Source of the DNA: Aureivirga sp. CE67
GTDB taxonomy: Bacteria; Bacteroidota; Bacteroidia; Flavobacteriales; Flavobacteriaceae
Direction of reading: 5' to 3'
DNA: 64,000 bases
Assembly (NCBI RefSeq): GCF_015767245.1
Contig: NZ_JADOTV010000021.1
Coordinates: 1,604-65,603 of the forward strand
Both the position numbers and the translations under genes were made by a program. The notes under the pieces were generated by a model. It was not told the origin of the DNA and ran no database searches. It saw only the letters and a program-made list of their open reading frames with translations. Below are positions 52,884 through 61,371 of this stretch, in pieces. How positions within the stretch are numbered: the stretch's first letter is position 1; the number at the start of each line of letters is the position of its first letter.

Positions 52884-54218
52884 ATGGAAAATATCTTAAA
52901 ATCGTATAATCCAAGTAATGGAGAAATCGTTGGTGAATTGGAAATTACGCCAATCGATAAAATAGATGAAATCGTTGAAAACGCTAGAATTGCACAAAAA
53001 AGCTGGAAAGAATTAAGTGTTGATAAACGAATTCAATATATAGAAAAAGCTTCGCAAAAAGTAAATACAGAAATAGAATCTTTAGCTATTCTTTTAAGTA
53101 AAGAAATGGGAAAAGACTATCGAAGATCTTATGGAGAAGTAAACGGAAGTGCACAAGGAGCTCCATATTACGCAAGACAAGTAAAAGAAGCTATTCAGAC
53201 AAGAAAAGTAAGTGGTGGTAAAATTCAATACAAACCACTTGGGGTTGTTGCAGTTATTTCTCCATGGAATTATCCTTTAGCAATGGCTACTAATTTGATC
53301 ATCCCTGCTTTAGTTGCTGGAAACACAGTTGTATTCAAGCCTTCTGAAGAAACGCCTTTGATTGCAAAAGCTTATGTAGATATTTTAAATCAATATTTAC
53401 CTGAAAATGTAATTCAAATTGTAATCGGTGATTCCAATCAAGGTAAAAAATTAGTAGATAGTAACATTCATATGGTAGCATTTACAGGTTCTCAAAAAGC
53501 TGGAAAAGACATCATGAAAAGAGCTTCTAATTCTTTGAAAAGACTTGTAATGGAGTTAGGAGGAAATGATCCTATGATTGTTTTGGAAGATGCACATATC
53601 GATTCTGCAGCAAGATTTGCTGTAGCAAGTAGTTTTGAAAATGCTGGACAAATGTGTACCTCAACGGAAAGAATTTATGTTCATGAATCTATTGCTGAAA
53701 GATTTGAAGAGCGTGTTGTGCAATTTGCGTCTCATTACACTTTAGGACCTTGGAACCAACAGAATGTTAATATCGGACCTATAATTAATGAAAAACAACG
53801 CTCAAAGATTATCAATCATATTGAAGATGCTGTCTCAAAAGGAGCAAAAGTTCTTTTAGGAGGTAAAGATCATCCGGAACATTATATTTCTCCAACTGTA
53901 TTGACAAATATACACTCGAATATGTTAATGGAAAAAGAAGAAACCTTTGGTCCTGTGGTAAGTATTAGCAAGTATGATGACCTTGAGGAAGCAATTCAAA
54001 AAGCAAATGATTCAGAATATGGTTTAGGAGCAGTTGTTTATGGAGCTAAAGAAGCACAAAACGTTGCAGAAAAACTAGAAGCTGGAATGGTTGCCATTAA
54101 CGGAAGTGTTGGTGCTGGTGGTGACGCTCCTTGGGTTGGTGCTAAACAAAGTGGATTTGGTTATCATGGCTCTATTGAAGGTCACAGACAATTTACACAA
54201 GTAAAAGTAATAAGTTAA
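52884..54218 (+). CDS. Aldehyde dehydrogenase family protein
   Basis: About 444 residues from ATG 52884 (MENILKSYNPSNGE); the ATG at 52872 would overlap the preceding stop. Active-site cysteine is near residue 258 (GQMCTSTER), the general base near E224 (MELGGNDP), and cofactor motifs are PWNYPLAMATN and FTGSQKAGK. It resembles succinate-semialdehyde dehydrogenase-type ALDHs, shorter than the usual 480 residues. It oxidises an aldehyde with NAD(P)+; the substrate is not known. Confidence 0.92.
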   Translation: MENILKSYNPSNGEIVGELEITPIDKIDEIVENARIAQKSWKELSVDKRIQYIEKASQKVNTEIESLAILLSKEMGKDYRRSYGEVNGSAQGAPYYARQVKEAIQTRKVSGGKIQYKPLGVVAVISPWNYPLAMATNLIIPALVAGNTVVFKPSEETPLIAKAYVDILNQYLPENVIQIVIGDSNQGKKLVDSNIHMVAFTGSQKAGKDIMKRASNSLKRLVMELGGNDPMIVLEDAHIDSAARFAVASSFENAGQMCTSTERIYVHESIAERFEERVVQFASHYTLGPWNQQNVNIGPIINEKQRSKIINHIEDAVSKGAKVLLGGKDHPEHYISPTVLTNIHSNMLMEKEETFGPVVSISKYDDLEEAIQKANDSEYGLGAVVYGAKEAQNVAEKLEAGMVAINGSVGAGGDAPWVGAKQSGFGYHGSIEGHRQFTQVKVIS

Positions 54219-54229
54219 ATCTAAAACAT

Positions 54230-54862
54230 ATGAAAGTAGTAGTTGCTGGCTCAAGAGGAGCTATCGGAAAAATGTTAGTGAATAAACTAATTCAATCTGG
54301 ATATGATGTTACAGCTATTGTTCGAAAAAAAGAACAACTTGAAGATCTTAAAAATGAAAACATCCATGGTATTTTGGCTGATGTTTCTGATTTAAATTCT
54401 CTATTAAATGCTACAAAAAATGCAGATATTGTTTATTTCACAGCAGGTTCTAAAGGAAAAAACTTAATAGGTGTAGATCAAAATGGTGCTATCAATTTGG
54501 CAAAAGCTGCAATTGAAAATAAAGTGCAGCGATTTGTTTTATTAAGTTCTATTTATGCTGGAAGACCTGACGAAGGTCCTGATGAGCTAAGAGATTACTT
54601 TCATGCTAAAAATATTGCTGATCGTTTTGTAGAAAGCTCTGAATTGAATTACACAATTGTTAGGCCTGGATTTTTGTATAACGAAAATGCTAAAAACAAA
54701 ATAAAAACGGGAGAAGCTTTTTCTGGTAAAGAATCGAAAATAACAAGAGAAGATGTTGCTACAATTCTATTGAATGTAATCAAACATGAAAATACTATTA
54801 GAAAAACATTTGAAGTTATTGAAGGAAAACAACCAATTAAAGAAACGCTTTCTGAATTATAA
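54230..54862 (+). CDS. NAD(P)-binding protein, NmrA/SDR-like
   Basis: A 210-residue Rossmann protein: MKVVVAGSRGAIGKMLVNKL (GxxGxxG variant), ADVSDLNSLLNATKNADIVYF, and LLSSIYAGRP. It is of the atypical short-chain dehydrogenase/NmrA-like group, probably a reductase or redox sensor. It is last in the bestrophin-oxygenase-ALDH cluster, 11 bp after the ALDH stop, and ends with a terminator. Confidence 0.85.
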   Translation: MKVVVAGSRGAIGKMLVNKLIQSGYDVTAIVRKKEQLEDLKNENIHGILADVSDLNSLLNATKNADIVYFTAGSKGKNLIGVDQNGAINLAKAAIENKVQRFVLLSSIYAGRPDEGPDELRDYFHAKNIADRFVESSELNYTIVRPGFLYNENAKNKIKTGEAFSGKESKITREDVATILLNVIKHENTIRKTFEVIEGKQPIKETLSEL

Positions 54863-54866
54863 AAAC

Positions 54867-54900
54867 AAAAAAGCTGTATCAAATTTGATACAGCTTTTTT
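54867..54900. terminator. Perfectly palindromic terminator
   Basis: AAAAAAGCTGTATCAAA pairs with TTTGATACAGCTTTTTT with no spacer, followed by a T-run. It ends the bestrophin cluster and could stop a converging transcript. Confidence 0.92.
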
Positions 54901-54956
54901 GTTTATTAAATATTATCAAGTTAAAATCTTATTAGGAAATTTTATTTAATTTAAAA

Positions 54957-54988
54957 CACACCCCTAACCCCTCTCAAGAGGGGAATTT
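54957..54988. repeat. Interspersed CCCCTCTCAAGAGGGG element, copy 2
   Basis: ACACACCCCTAACCCCTCTC then AAGAGGGGAATTT. Same family as 43811 and 61123. Confidence 0.82.
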
Positions 54989-55030
54989 GATTATCTGTTT
55001 ATAAAGTCAAATATGATAATATCTTTTTTT

Positions 55031-55462
55031 CTACTTTTCTTCTAACTGACAATTAATCATCCATTGGATTCCAAATTTATCAGTAAACATTCCGAAGTAT
55101 GCTCCCCAGAAAGTTTCTGCAAGTGGCATTGTTACTTTTCCATCTGCAGAAAGTGCATTGTATATTTTATCTGTTTCTTCTTTAGAATCTGTATTGATCG
55201 AAATTGCAATATTATTTCCTGAAACTTCTGCTACTCCAAAAGCTGGATTTGCATCACTTCCCATCAATACAGTTTCTTTTGAAATTTTCAATGTTGCGTG
55301 CATTACTTTATTTGCAACTGCATCTGGCATTGGTTCTTCAGAAGGCATTTCACTAAATCGGTTAAAATCTGCAAATTCTGCAATTCCGAAACATTCTTTA
55401 TAAAAATTGAATGCTTCTTCACAGTTTCCATTAAAAGTTACATAAGGATTAATTCGTGCCAT
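55031..55462 (-). CDS. VOC family protein (PhnB-like)
   Basis: A 143-residue vicinal-oxygen-chelate protein of the PhnB-like group. The start MARINPYVTFNGNCEEAFNF and FYKECFG, then VMHATLKI and the closing FWGAYFGMFTDKFGIQWMIN are typical. Such proteins may bind a metal and small compounds, but the enzymatic activity is usually unknown. Transcribed alone. Confidence 0.92.
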   Translation of the reverse strand: MARINPYVTFNGNCEEAFNFYKECFGIAEFADFNRFSEMPSEEPMPDAVANKVMHATLKISKETVLMGSDANPAFGVAEVSGNNIAISINTDSKEETDKIYNALSADGKVTMPLAETFWGAYFGMFTDKFGIQWMINCQLEEK

Positions 55463-55508
55463 GGTTTTATTGTTTTGGTGTTTTATTGTTTGGTTATTTT
55501 TTTAATGC

Positions 55509-55590
55509 GTTAGGGATTGTAGCGGCATCCTTTTTTGCTTTTCTTCATTCTGCTACTCTAGCAAAAAAGATATAGCGGAAAGCCCGACCT
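55509..55590. repeat. Interspersed 80-bp repeat, copy 2
   Basis: TTAGGGATTGTAGCGGCATC at the left and AGCGGAAAGCCCGACC at the right, with the TTTTTTGC...GCAAAAAAG hairpin inside. Almost the same as 43136-43215, same orientation. It lies directly upstream of the VOC gene start. Confidence 0.8.
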
Positions 55591-55706
55591 TTTGCTGAGT
55601 TTTCGAAACGAAGAAAAAGGGAACGCCCTAAAAATTTTTATTCTTCTTTTATTTTAGGATTGTGTTATCATGTTCTTGAACACGCACCTAGCCTCTCTCA
55701 AGGGAC

Positions 55707-55859
55707 AGGGCTGTCAAGTTCTAGTTTGATTTATCGATTTTTGACGATCGCTGGCGCGAGTTTGTAACTCGTGACCTCACAAATGCTAGAAACAATGGGC
55801 ACACTTTACAAAAGTGCGCCAGGTTTTCAATTAAAAAATTAAGAGAACCTGACAGCTCT
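55707..55859. mobile_element. 153-bp element with inverted ends, containing a REP palindrome
   Basis: The ends AGGGCTGTCAAGTTCT (55707-55722) and AGAACCTGACAGCTCT (55844-55859) are inverted repeats (14 of 16 match). The middle carries REP copy B. On both outer sides lie pieces of the CCTCTC...GAGAGGGG repeat (55691 and 55860), as if it had inserted into a copy. No transposase. It may be mobilised in trans by a REP-associated or other transposase; that is inference. Confidence 0.6.
55749..55822. repeat. REP-like palindromic element, copy B
   Basis: CGCTGGCGCGAGTTTGTAAC to TTTACAAAAGTGCGCCAGG, with CTGGCGC / GCGCCAG ends. It is the reverse complement counterpart of 4728-4800. Its CGAGTTACAAACTCG part also recurs at 63081-63108. 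Confidence 0.75.
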
Positions 55860-56049
55860 GCCTCTCGAGAGGGGAATTTTAATTTCTTCTAATAAAAAGG
55901 TGACTGAGCAGAGCCGAAGTCCCGATTGTAAGAGAAAAAATCTCATCTAAATAAATGAACTTTCTTAAATTTTTATTTTCAATCCGAGTCAAAAATAAAT
56001 TTCCAAAACGTCAAAACACGTCGTAATGAATCATTTAAAAATCAAATCA

Positions 56050-59000
56050 TTAAAAACCTAAACCAACTCCGAATGCGAATCTTGCTCCGTCAGCAGAGTT
56101 GAAAAGAGACAGGTTTACAGAAATCACATCTGCCCCTGAAACCCATAGTCCACCTCCGTAGGAATCGTGCCAATTATTCGAAGTATCGTCTTTTACCCAA
56201 ACTCTACCATAATCATATCCTCCGAAAATACCGTAAGTAATCGGGATCAAACTTGTTTCGCTTTTTCCAACTTGGAATCGTAAATCTGTATTTTGATAAA
56301 AAGTTCTTTTTCCTGTAAATCGTTCTCTTCTGAATCCTCTTAAACCGTTGTCTGCTCCAATAGAATTTGCATGATAGAACTCGTAATTATTTCCAAAGTT
56401 CAAAGCTCCATTTACTTTTGACGCAAGAACTAATCTTCCGTTTGCAACTAACTTATACTGTACAGAAAGTGTAGAATTGATATAAGCAAAACCTTTCTTT
56501 GTTGTAGAAATATTCGATTTCCAACCTCCTGTAAAATTGAAATGCATTCCTAAAGTTGGAATTGCTTTATTATTTACATTATCATATGAATAGCTCGCTT
56601 CTCCTCCAACGAATGATTGATTTTCAAAAACTTCTTCTGGCAAAACTCCAGGAATATTTACAAATCTATTCTTGGTATCTTCTACTTCTAAAAGTTGGTA
56701 CGTCGGTCCTACTTTGAAACTTGCTCCAAATCTTCCTTTCCAAATCAAAGAAGGATTAAGTTCGATTGTTTTTAATTTTACTCTGTTGAAATTCTTTCCG
56801 TATCTAGAATCTTCATTTCTGGTGTCATTTCCAGTTCCGAAATAGTTGATACTATAATTTGGACTTGTAAATAAAGAGTTAATTCCTAGATTCCATTTTC
56901 CTAAAATCGAAGCAATTTCTCCATTATATTCTAACTCGAAACCATCTGTTGCGAAATAATATTCTCCTCTGAAATTATGTTTTGAACTAAAAGGATTTCT
57001 TTTAAATCCATTTCTCGTAAGCGAAGCATTTACTCCTACTTTGAATCCGTCATCAGGATTAGAACCTACAGAAGGAAGAATTTGAATAATTGATTGCGTT
57101 GTTTTCTTGTAGTTATAAGCTACTAAATCGTAATCATTTGTTTTATGAATCGGAAGATTCTTTTGCTCAACTTTGAATTTCTGATCTTTTAGCTGGTAAA
57201 CCTTAATTTTTTGTTTATTCTTAATATCATAAATATTTACACCTTCTCCTCCGATCAAACGAATCGGAATCGAAGCTTTTGCATCTCCAATTACTTCAAA
57301 ACGATCATCGTCTCCAAGACCGTAAATCCAGATTTGTTTATGTAAATCTTTATGATAAACTCTATCTAAAAGTAAAGCTTCTTTTTCTCCTTTTACTTTT
57401 CTGTGAATCGTAACTCTTGTTTTTCCTTCACCAAGTCTTTCAATTGTAATCCACTCGTCTTTATCTGTTCCTTTTAAAACTGGGAATTTATTTAAATATT
57501 CAAAATATTCACGAGCAATTTTTACCATATTCGCTCTTCTACCTTTTAGTTTTACTTTGATTTCCTCAATAGTTTGATCTTGTAAATTTTCAGGTAAATT
57601 TTTAAAAGCTTTTTCAATAACCTCATCGGTCAAATTATCTTGAATGTGCTTTGCTTGTGCTTCCCAAACATCCCAATCACTTTGTAAGATTAATGCTTTA
57701 TCTAATGGGAAAGGTTCATAATTAAACCATTTTACATTTCTTAATTCCTCATCATAAGATTGCATCATTCTAAGCGCAGGAACTAATCTTGTAACTGCTC
57801 CAACTAAAACTCCATCGAACTTTGAGAAAACTTGATCTCTATCTCTCGGAATTGCTTTATATAATCTTTGTTTCCCTATTTTGAATTCTGCCCAACGCCA
57901 TTGATCTTCGTGTCTATCCCAATCTCCTAGCAACATATCAAATAATCTTGCCTTGATATAAGTTGGTTCGTCTACTTTATAATTATCACTTTTCTGTAAA
58001 TTTTTCAATAAATCATCTGTACTGATAATTTTATCTGTTCCTCCAAAAGTGGCAACTTCCTCATGATTATCTGAAACTCTTTCTTCAATCATATATAATT
58101 CTCCTCCGAATGAATTATTATAAATTCCAAGTGCTTTTTGTTTTGGGATAAAATATAATTTCGGATTTGCGTGAAGTACATCTACAGCATCGGATAAATC
58201 TCCAACGATAAAAGGCGCATAAGGATAAGCTGTTGTATAAAAATCTAGAAGAATTTTCTCTGCAAGTGTTCCTCGCATTTTCTTCTCCATATATACTTTT
58301 TTGAAAGCAACTGCTTGTAGAAACTTCGTTGCACTTTTCTTCAAAGCACGCATTACATATTGTTTTTCCAAACTATTTTCCAAGCGTAAAGAATTCGACT
58401 GATGTCCTCCTCCTTTTCGTACTGGATGTAAACCTCCGAAAATAGTGTCTAAATTTACCCCAGGAACTGTAACTGGTTCGCTGTAATATTTTCTATAATG
58501 CTTTCCCCAGAACCACTCGTAAAATTTACTTTTATGCGTTTGTTTTTTTGTATAAATTGATGAAGTATACGTTTGTTCAATTTTTTCTGGTAAAATACCT
58601 TCATAATCTTTTGGCTCTGGAACTAAAACTTCTGTTCTATATAAAAGCTCTTTTTTGTTTCCTTTTGTAGCAAAATATGAAACCCAAACTGATCCATTTT
58701 TATATACATCTAAAACAGCATACCCCAATCCTCCGTAAGAAAATTGTCCACCATCTACAGCTCTTGCTCCTGAAGTTTTAGAACCAGATCCGCTAATAAT
58801 TTGTGGTGTATTATTTTTATGAATGTATTGTAAATTATGCTCGTGTCCTGAAACTAAAATCAGGTTTTCAGACTCTTGAGCTAAAGTAGAAACTCGAAGA
58901 ATAAAATCATTGTAAATCTTATTTTGTAAATCTTGTGGTGAAGCTCCACTTGTTTTTCTTAAAGTATTCATAAAAGTTCCGATAACTGGAAGTGGCACTC

Positions 59001-59760
59001 TAGATTTGAAAGTAAAAAAGTTATCTTTTACTGTGAACTGCCCTCCATGCGGACCATTACTATAAAGTGGATGATGCACTGCAAGAATTGTTGTTTTTGC
59101 AGCATTTTTTTTGATTAAATCTTCTAATTCTGTAAAAAACTTATCTCTTGTTTTAATGATAGGACAATTCTCATTGATTCCTGGATTTTTATCCCAATCT
59201 TCTAAAAACCATTGCGAATCTACTGCAATTACAACAATATCATCTGTTAGTTTTATTTTTTCTAAAGGACATCCTGCTTCTGGAAAATAAACATCTTTAG
59301 AATTTAATTGTTCTTCAATGAACTTTTGCTGTCTTTCCAATCCTTTAATTCCATGTCTCCAATCATGATTCCCTGGAATAAAAATCGGCTGACCTTTAAA
59401 ACCTTTTAAAATATCTGTTTGCGCTTTCAATCGATATTCAGCAAGTTTTCGTTCTGCTTCTTTTTTCGAAGATGGCATTCCGTTCGGATATATATTATCT
59501 CCCAAGAAAATCACAGAAGATTTGTCTGATGCTTTTGCTAAATCTTGCTCCAAAACTGAAAGAGAAGAAAGTGTATCATTTGGCATTGCATTACCAGCAT
59601 CTCCTACAAGAAAAACTTGATAATCAATCTGAGATTCTCCATAAGGATCGTCTTTCAAATAATTTTTAAATTCTCCAGCATATTGTACTTTTTTAGTTGC
59701 ACATCCGTAAAAAACTAAAATCAAAGCACTTATTACAAAAAAAGTAATTTTATTTCTCAT
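56050..59760 (-). CDS. Metallophosphoesterase / kinase-like / beta-barrel outer-membrane protein
   Basis: A 1236-residue lipoprotein (lipobox C20, FYGC). Domain 1 (about 45-390) is a calcineurin-like phosphoesterase: VGDAGN, FLGDNIYP, PGNHDW near 130, VHHPLYSNGPHGG and SGHEHNLQY near 305. A central part holds LLGDWDRHEDQWRW (about 610-620) and PRDRDQVFSKFDG about 25 residues later, resembling the DRHxxN...D metal-binding motifs of FAM20/CotH/HipA-like kinases. The C-terminal ~350 residues form a BamA/TamA (Omp85)-like barrel ending FAFGVGLGF. It should sit in the outer membrane. A combined activity is unproven. Confidence 0.8.
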   Translation of the reverse strand: MRNKITFFVISALILVFYGCATKKVQYAGEFKNYLKDDPYGESQIDYQVFLVGDAGNAMPNDTLSSLSVLEQDLAKASDKSSVIFLGDNIYPNGMPSSKKEAERKLAEYRLKAQTDILKGFKGQPIFIPGNHDWRHGIKGLERQQKFIEEQLNSKDVYFPEAGCPLEKIKLTDDIVVIAVDSQWFLEDWDKNPGINENCPIIKTRDKFFTELEDLIKKNAAKTTILAVHHPLYSNGPHGGQFTVKDNFFTFKSRVPLPVIGTFMNTLRKTSGASPQDLQNKIYNDFILRVSTLAQESENLILVSGHEHNLQYIHKNNTPQIISGSGSKTSGARAVDGGQFSYGGLGYAVLDVYKNGSVWVSYFATKGNKKELLYRTEVLVPEPKDYEGILPEKIEQTYTSSIYTKKQTHKSKFYEWFWGKHYRKYYSEPVTVPGVNLDTIFGGLHPVRKGGGHQSNSLRLENSLEKQYVMRALKKSATKFLQAVAFKKVYMEKKMRGTLAEKILLDFYTTAYPYAPFIVGDLSDAVDVLHANPKLYFIPKQKALGIYNNSFGGELYMIEERVSDNHEEVATFGGTDKIISTDDLLKNLQKSDNYKVDEPTYIKARLFDMLLGDWDRHEDQWRWAEFKIGKQRLYKAIPRDRDQVFSKFDGVLVGAVTRLVPALRMMQSYDEELRNVKWFNYEPFPLDKALILQSDWDVWEAQAKHIQDNLTDEVIEKAFKNLPENLQDQTIEEIKVKLKGRRANMVKIAREYFEYLNKFPVLKGTDKDEWITIERLGEGKTRVTIHRKVKGEKEALLLDRVYHKDLHKQIWIYGLGDDDRFEVIGDAKASIPIRLIGGEGVNIYDIKNKQKIKVYQLKDQKFKVEQKNLPIHKTNDYDLVAYNYKKTTQSIIQILPSVGSNPDDGFKVGVNASLTRNGFKRNPFSSKHNFRGEYYFATDGFELEYNGEIASILGKWNLGINSLFTSPNYSINYFGTGNDTRNEDSRYGKNFNRVKLKTIELNPSLIWKGRFGASFKVGPTYQLLEVEDTKNRFVNIPGVLPEEVFENQSFVGGEASYSYDNVNNKAIPTLGMHFNFTGGWKSNISTTKKGFAYINSTLSVQYKLVANGRLVLASKVNGALNFGNNYEFYHANSIGADNGLRGFRRERFTGKRTFYQNTDLRFQVGKSETSLIPITYGIFGGYDYGRVWVKDDTSNNWHDSYGGGLWVSGADVISVNLSLFNSADGARFAFGVGLGF

Positions 59761-59837
59761 TCCATTATCATTAAAACTTCAGAATTAAAAGTAATAATAA
59801 ATTTAATATCTTTAACCTGTTATAAACCGCTAATTAA

Positions 59838-61067
59838 ATGTCAGAAAATAACATTTTAGAAGAAATCAAAGATTTTATATTTCAAGAGTTTAAAACTAAA
59901 CTTTCTGCAGAATTTGTATATCATAATTACAATCATACTTTAGATGTTGTAAAAGCTGCAAAAGAGATTGGAAAAGGAGAAAATATTTCTGAAAAAGATC
60001 TTGAAATTGTAACAATTGCTGCGTGGTTTCATGATATTGGGCATGTGAATTCTTACAAAGATCATGAAGAAGAAAGTAAGAAAATAGCTAAAGAATTTTT
60101 AGAAAATAAAAATTATCCAAAAGAAGCTATTGAAAAAGTTTTGGGTTGTATCAATGCGACAAAAATTCCGCAATCGCCTAAAAATCTTTTGGAACAAATA
60201 CTTTGTGATGCTGATTTATTTCACTTTGGAAATGCGGATTGTTTTGAAAAAAGTGATTTATTGAGAGCGGAATGGGAAATTTTGGATGTTCAAAAATTTT
60301 CTGATATCGCTTGGTTAGAAAATACTTTAGACTTTTTAAAATCTCATCGTTTTTGTACAGATTATGCTTTTGAAAAATTAAATGGAACAAAGGCTGAAAA
60401 TCTTTTAAAACTAAAAGAAAAACTTCGAAAAGCAAAAGCGAAAAAAAGTGAAATAACAGAAAAGAAAAAAGCAAAAAAAGAAGCCGAAAAAAAGAAAGAA
60501 GAACGAGAGAATATTCCAGAAAAAGGAATTGAAACGATGTTTAGAGTTCAGCTAAGAAATCATATTAAACTTAGTGATATTGCGGATACGAAAGCGAATA
60601 TTCTACTTTCTGTAAATGCGATTATTCTTTCTTTAATGCTTTCGCAGTTAGCTCCAAAATTGGATAAACATTCAAATGCATATTTGATTGCTCCAACTTT
60701 GATTTTCTTATTTTCTAGTCTACTAACGATGATTTTTGCAATTCTATCAACGAAACCAAAAATTACTTCTGGCACTTTTAACAAAGACGACATTAAAAAG
60801 AAAAAAGTAAATATTTTATTCTTCGGTAATTTCCATAAAATGCCTTTGTCAGATTTCGAATGGGGAATTAATTCTATTATGAAAGATAAAGATTATCTAT
60901 ATGGAGCTTTGACTAAAGATTTGTATTTCCTTGGAAAAGTTTTAGACAAAAAATATAGACTTCTGAGAATAACTTATACCATTTTTATGATTGGTATTAT
61001 CTTTTCAGTTATGACTTTTATTGTTGCTTTCTATACAATTGATACACCAATGTTGAAGAATTATTAA
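59838..61067 (+). CDS. HD domain fused to Pycsar effector-type membrane domain (DUF5706)
   Basis: A 409-residue protein. Residues 1-195 are a HD hydrolase: H33, H65-D66 (AAWFHDIGH) and D124 (LCDADLF). A lysine/glutamate-rich linker (195-230) follows. Residues 235-409 match the PycTM/DUF5706 effector: LSDIADTKANILLSVNAIILSLML, two N-terminal transmembrane helices (about 253-305), a conserved cytoplasmic part and a final helix (380-400). PycTM proteins open the membrane after cCMP or cUMP binding in Pycsar anti-phage systems. No nucleotide cyclase lies beside it. HD could degrade a nucleotide signal; this is inference. Confidence 0.85.
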   Translation: MSENNILEEIKDFIFQEFKTKLSAEFVYHNYNHTLDVVKAAKEIGKGENISEKDLEIVTIAAWFHDIGHVNSYKDHEEESKKIAKEFLENKNYPKEAIEKVLGCINATKIPQSPKNLLEQILCDADLFHFGNADCFEKSDLLRAEWEILDVQKFSDIAWLENTLDFLKSHRFCTDYAFEKLNGTKAENLLKLKEKLRKAKAKKSEITEKKKAKKEAEKKKEERENIPEKGIETMFRVQLRNHIKLSDIADTKANILLSVNAIILSLMLSQLAPKLDKHSNAYLIAPTLIFLFSSLLTMIFAILSTKPKITSGTFNKDDIKKKKVNILFFGNFHKMPLSDFEWGINSIMKDKDYLYGALTKDLYFLGKVLDKKYRLLRITYTIFMIGIIFSVMTFIVAFYTIDTPMLKNY

Positions 61068-61122
61068 ACTCTAAAAAAGATAATCACTTTCTAGTGCATT
61101 GAAAATCATCAATATCTAAATA

Positions 61123-61153
61123 ACACACCCCTAACCCCTCTCAAGAGGGGAAT
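61123..61153. repeat. Interspersed CCCCTCTCAAGAGGGG element, copy 3
   Basis: ACACACCCCTAACCCCTCTC then AAGAGGGGAAT, almost identical to 54957-54988. It stands between the HD-PycTM gene and the 163-bp direct repeat. The 61068-61371 gap holds only this element and repeat copy 1. Confidence 0.82.
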
Positions 61154-61200
61154 AAAAAAACGTATTTAATTCTGCAAGACTACAAAAAAGTCCTGAAAGG

Positions 61201-61363
61201 ACGACATAAGACAACACAGGATGAAGTCCTGTGAAAAAAGATATAAACTATATAAAAAAACCCAGTACTTTAAATGAATAAAGTACTGGGTTTGATATGT
61301 TGTTGACGCCACTAAAAAGATTTTAGCGGTAGCGTAGTGCTACCTAAATCTAGCGGGAACTGA
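61201..61363. repeat. 163-bp direct repeat, copy 1
   Basis: Starts ACGACATAAGACAACACAGG and ends TAGCGGGAACTG. It includes an AGGAT...GTCCTGTG hairpin, a perfect 14-bp stem (61258-61271 / 61280-61293) acting as a terminator, and a GATTTTAGCGGTAGCG / CTACCTAAATC hairpin. Copy 2 at 62332-62494 has the same length and few differences. The pair brackets one lipoprotein gene. Confidence 0.92.
61250..61293. terminator. Terminator inside direct repeat copy 1
   Basis: AAACCCAGTACTTT pairs perfectly with AAAGTACTGGGTTT around TAAATGAAT-like loop bases, with A/T tracts on both sides; it stops the leftward lipoprotein gene. The same hairpin is in copy 2 at 62389-62424. Confidence 0.88.
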
Positions 61364-61371
61364 GGTTAAGA

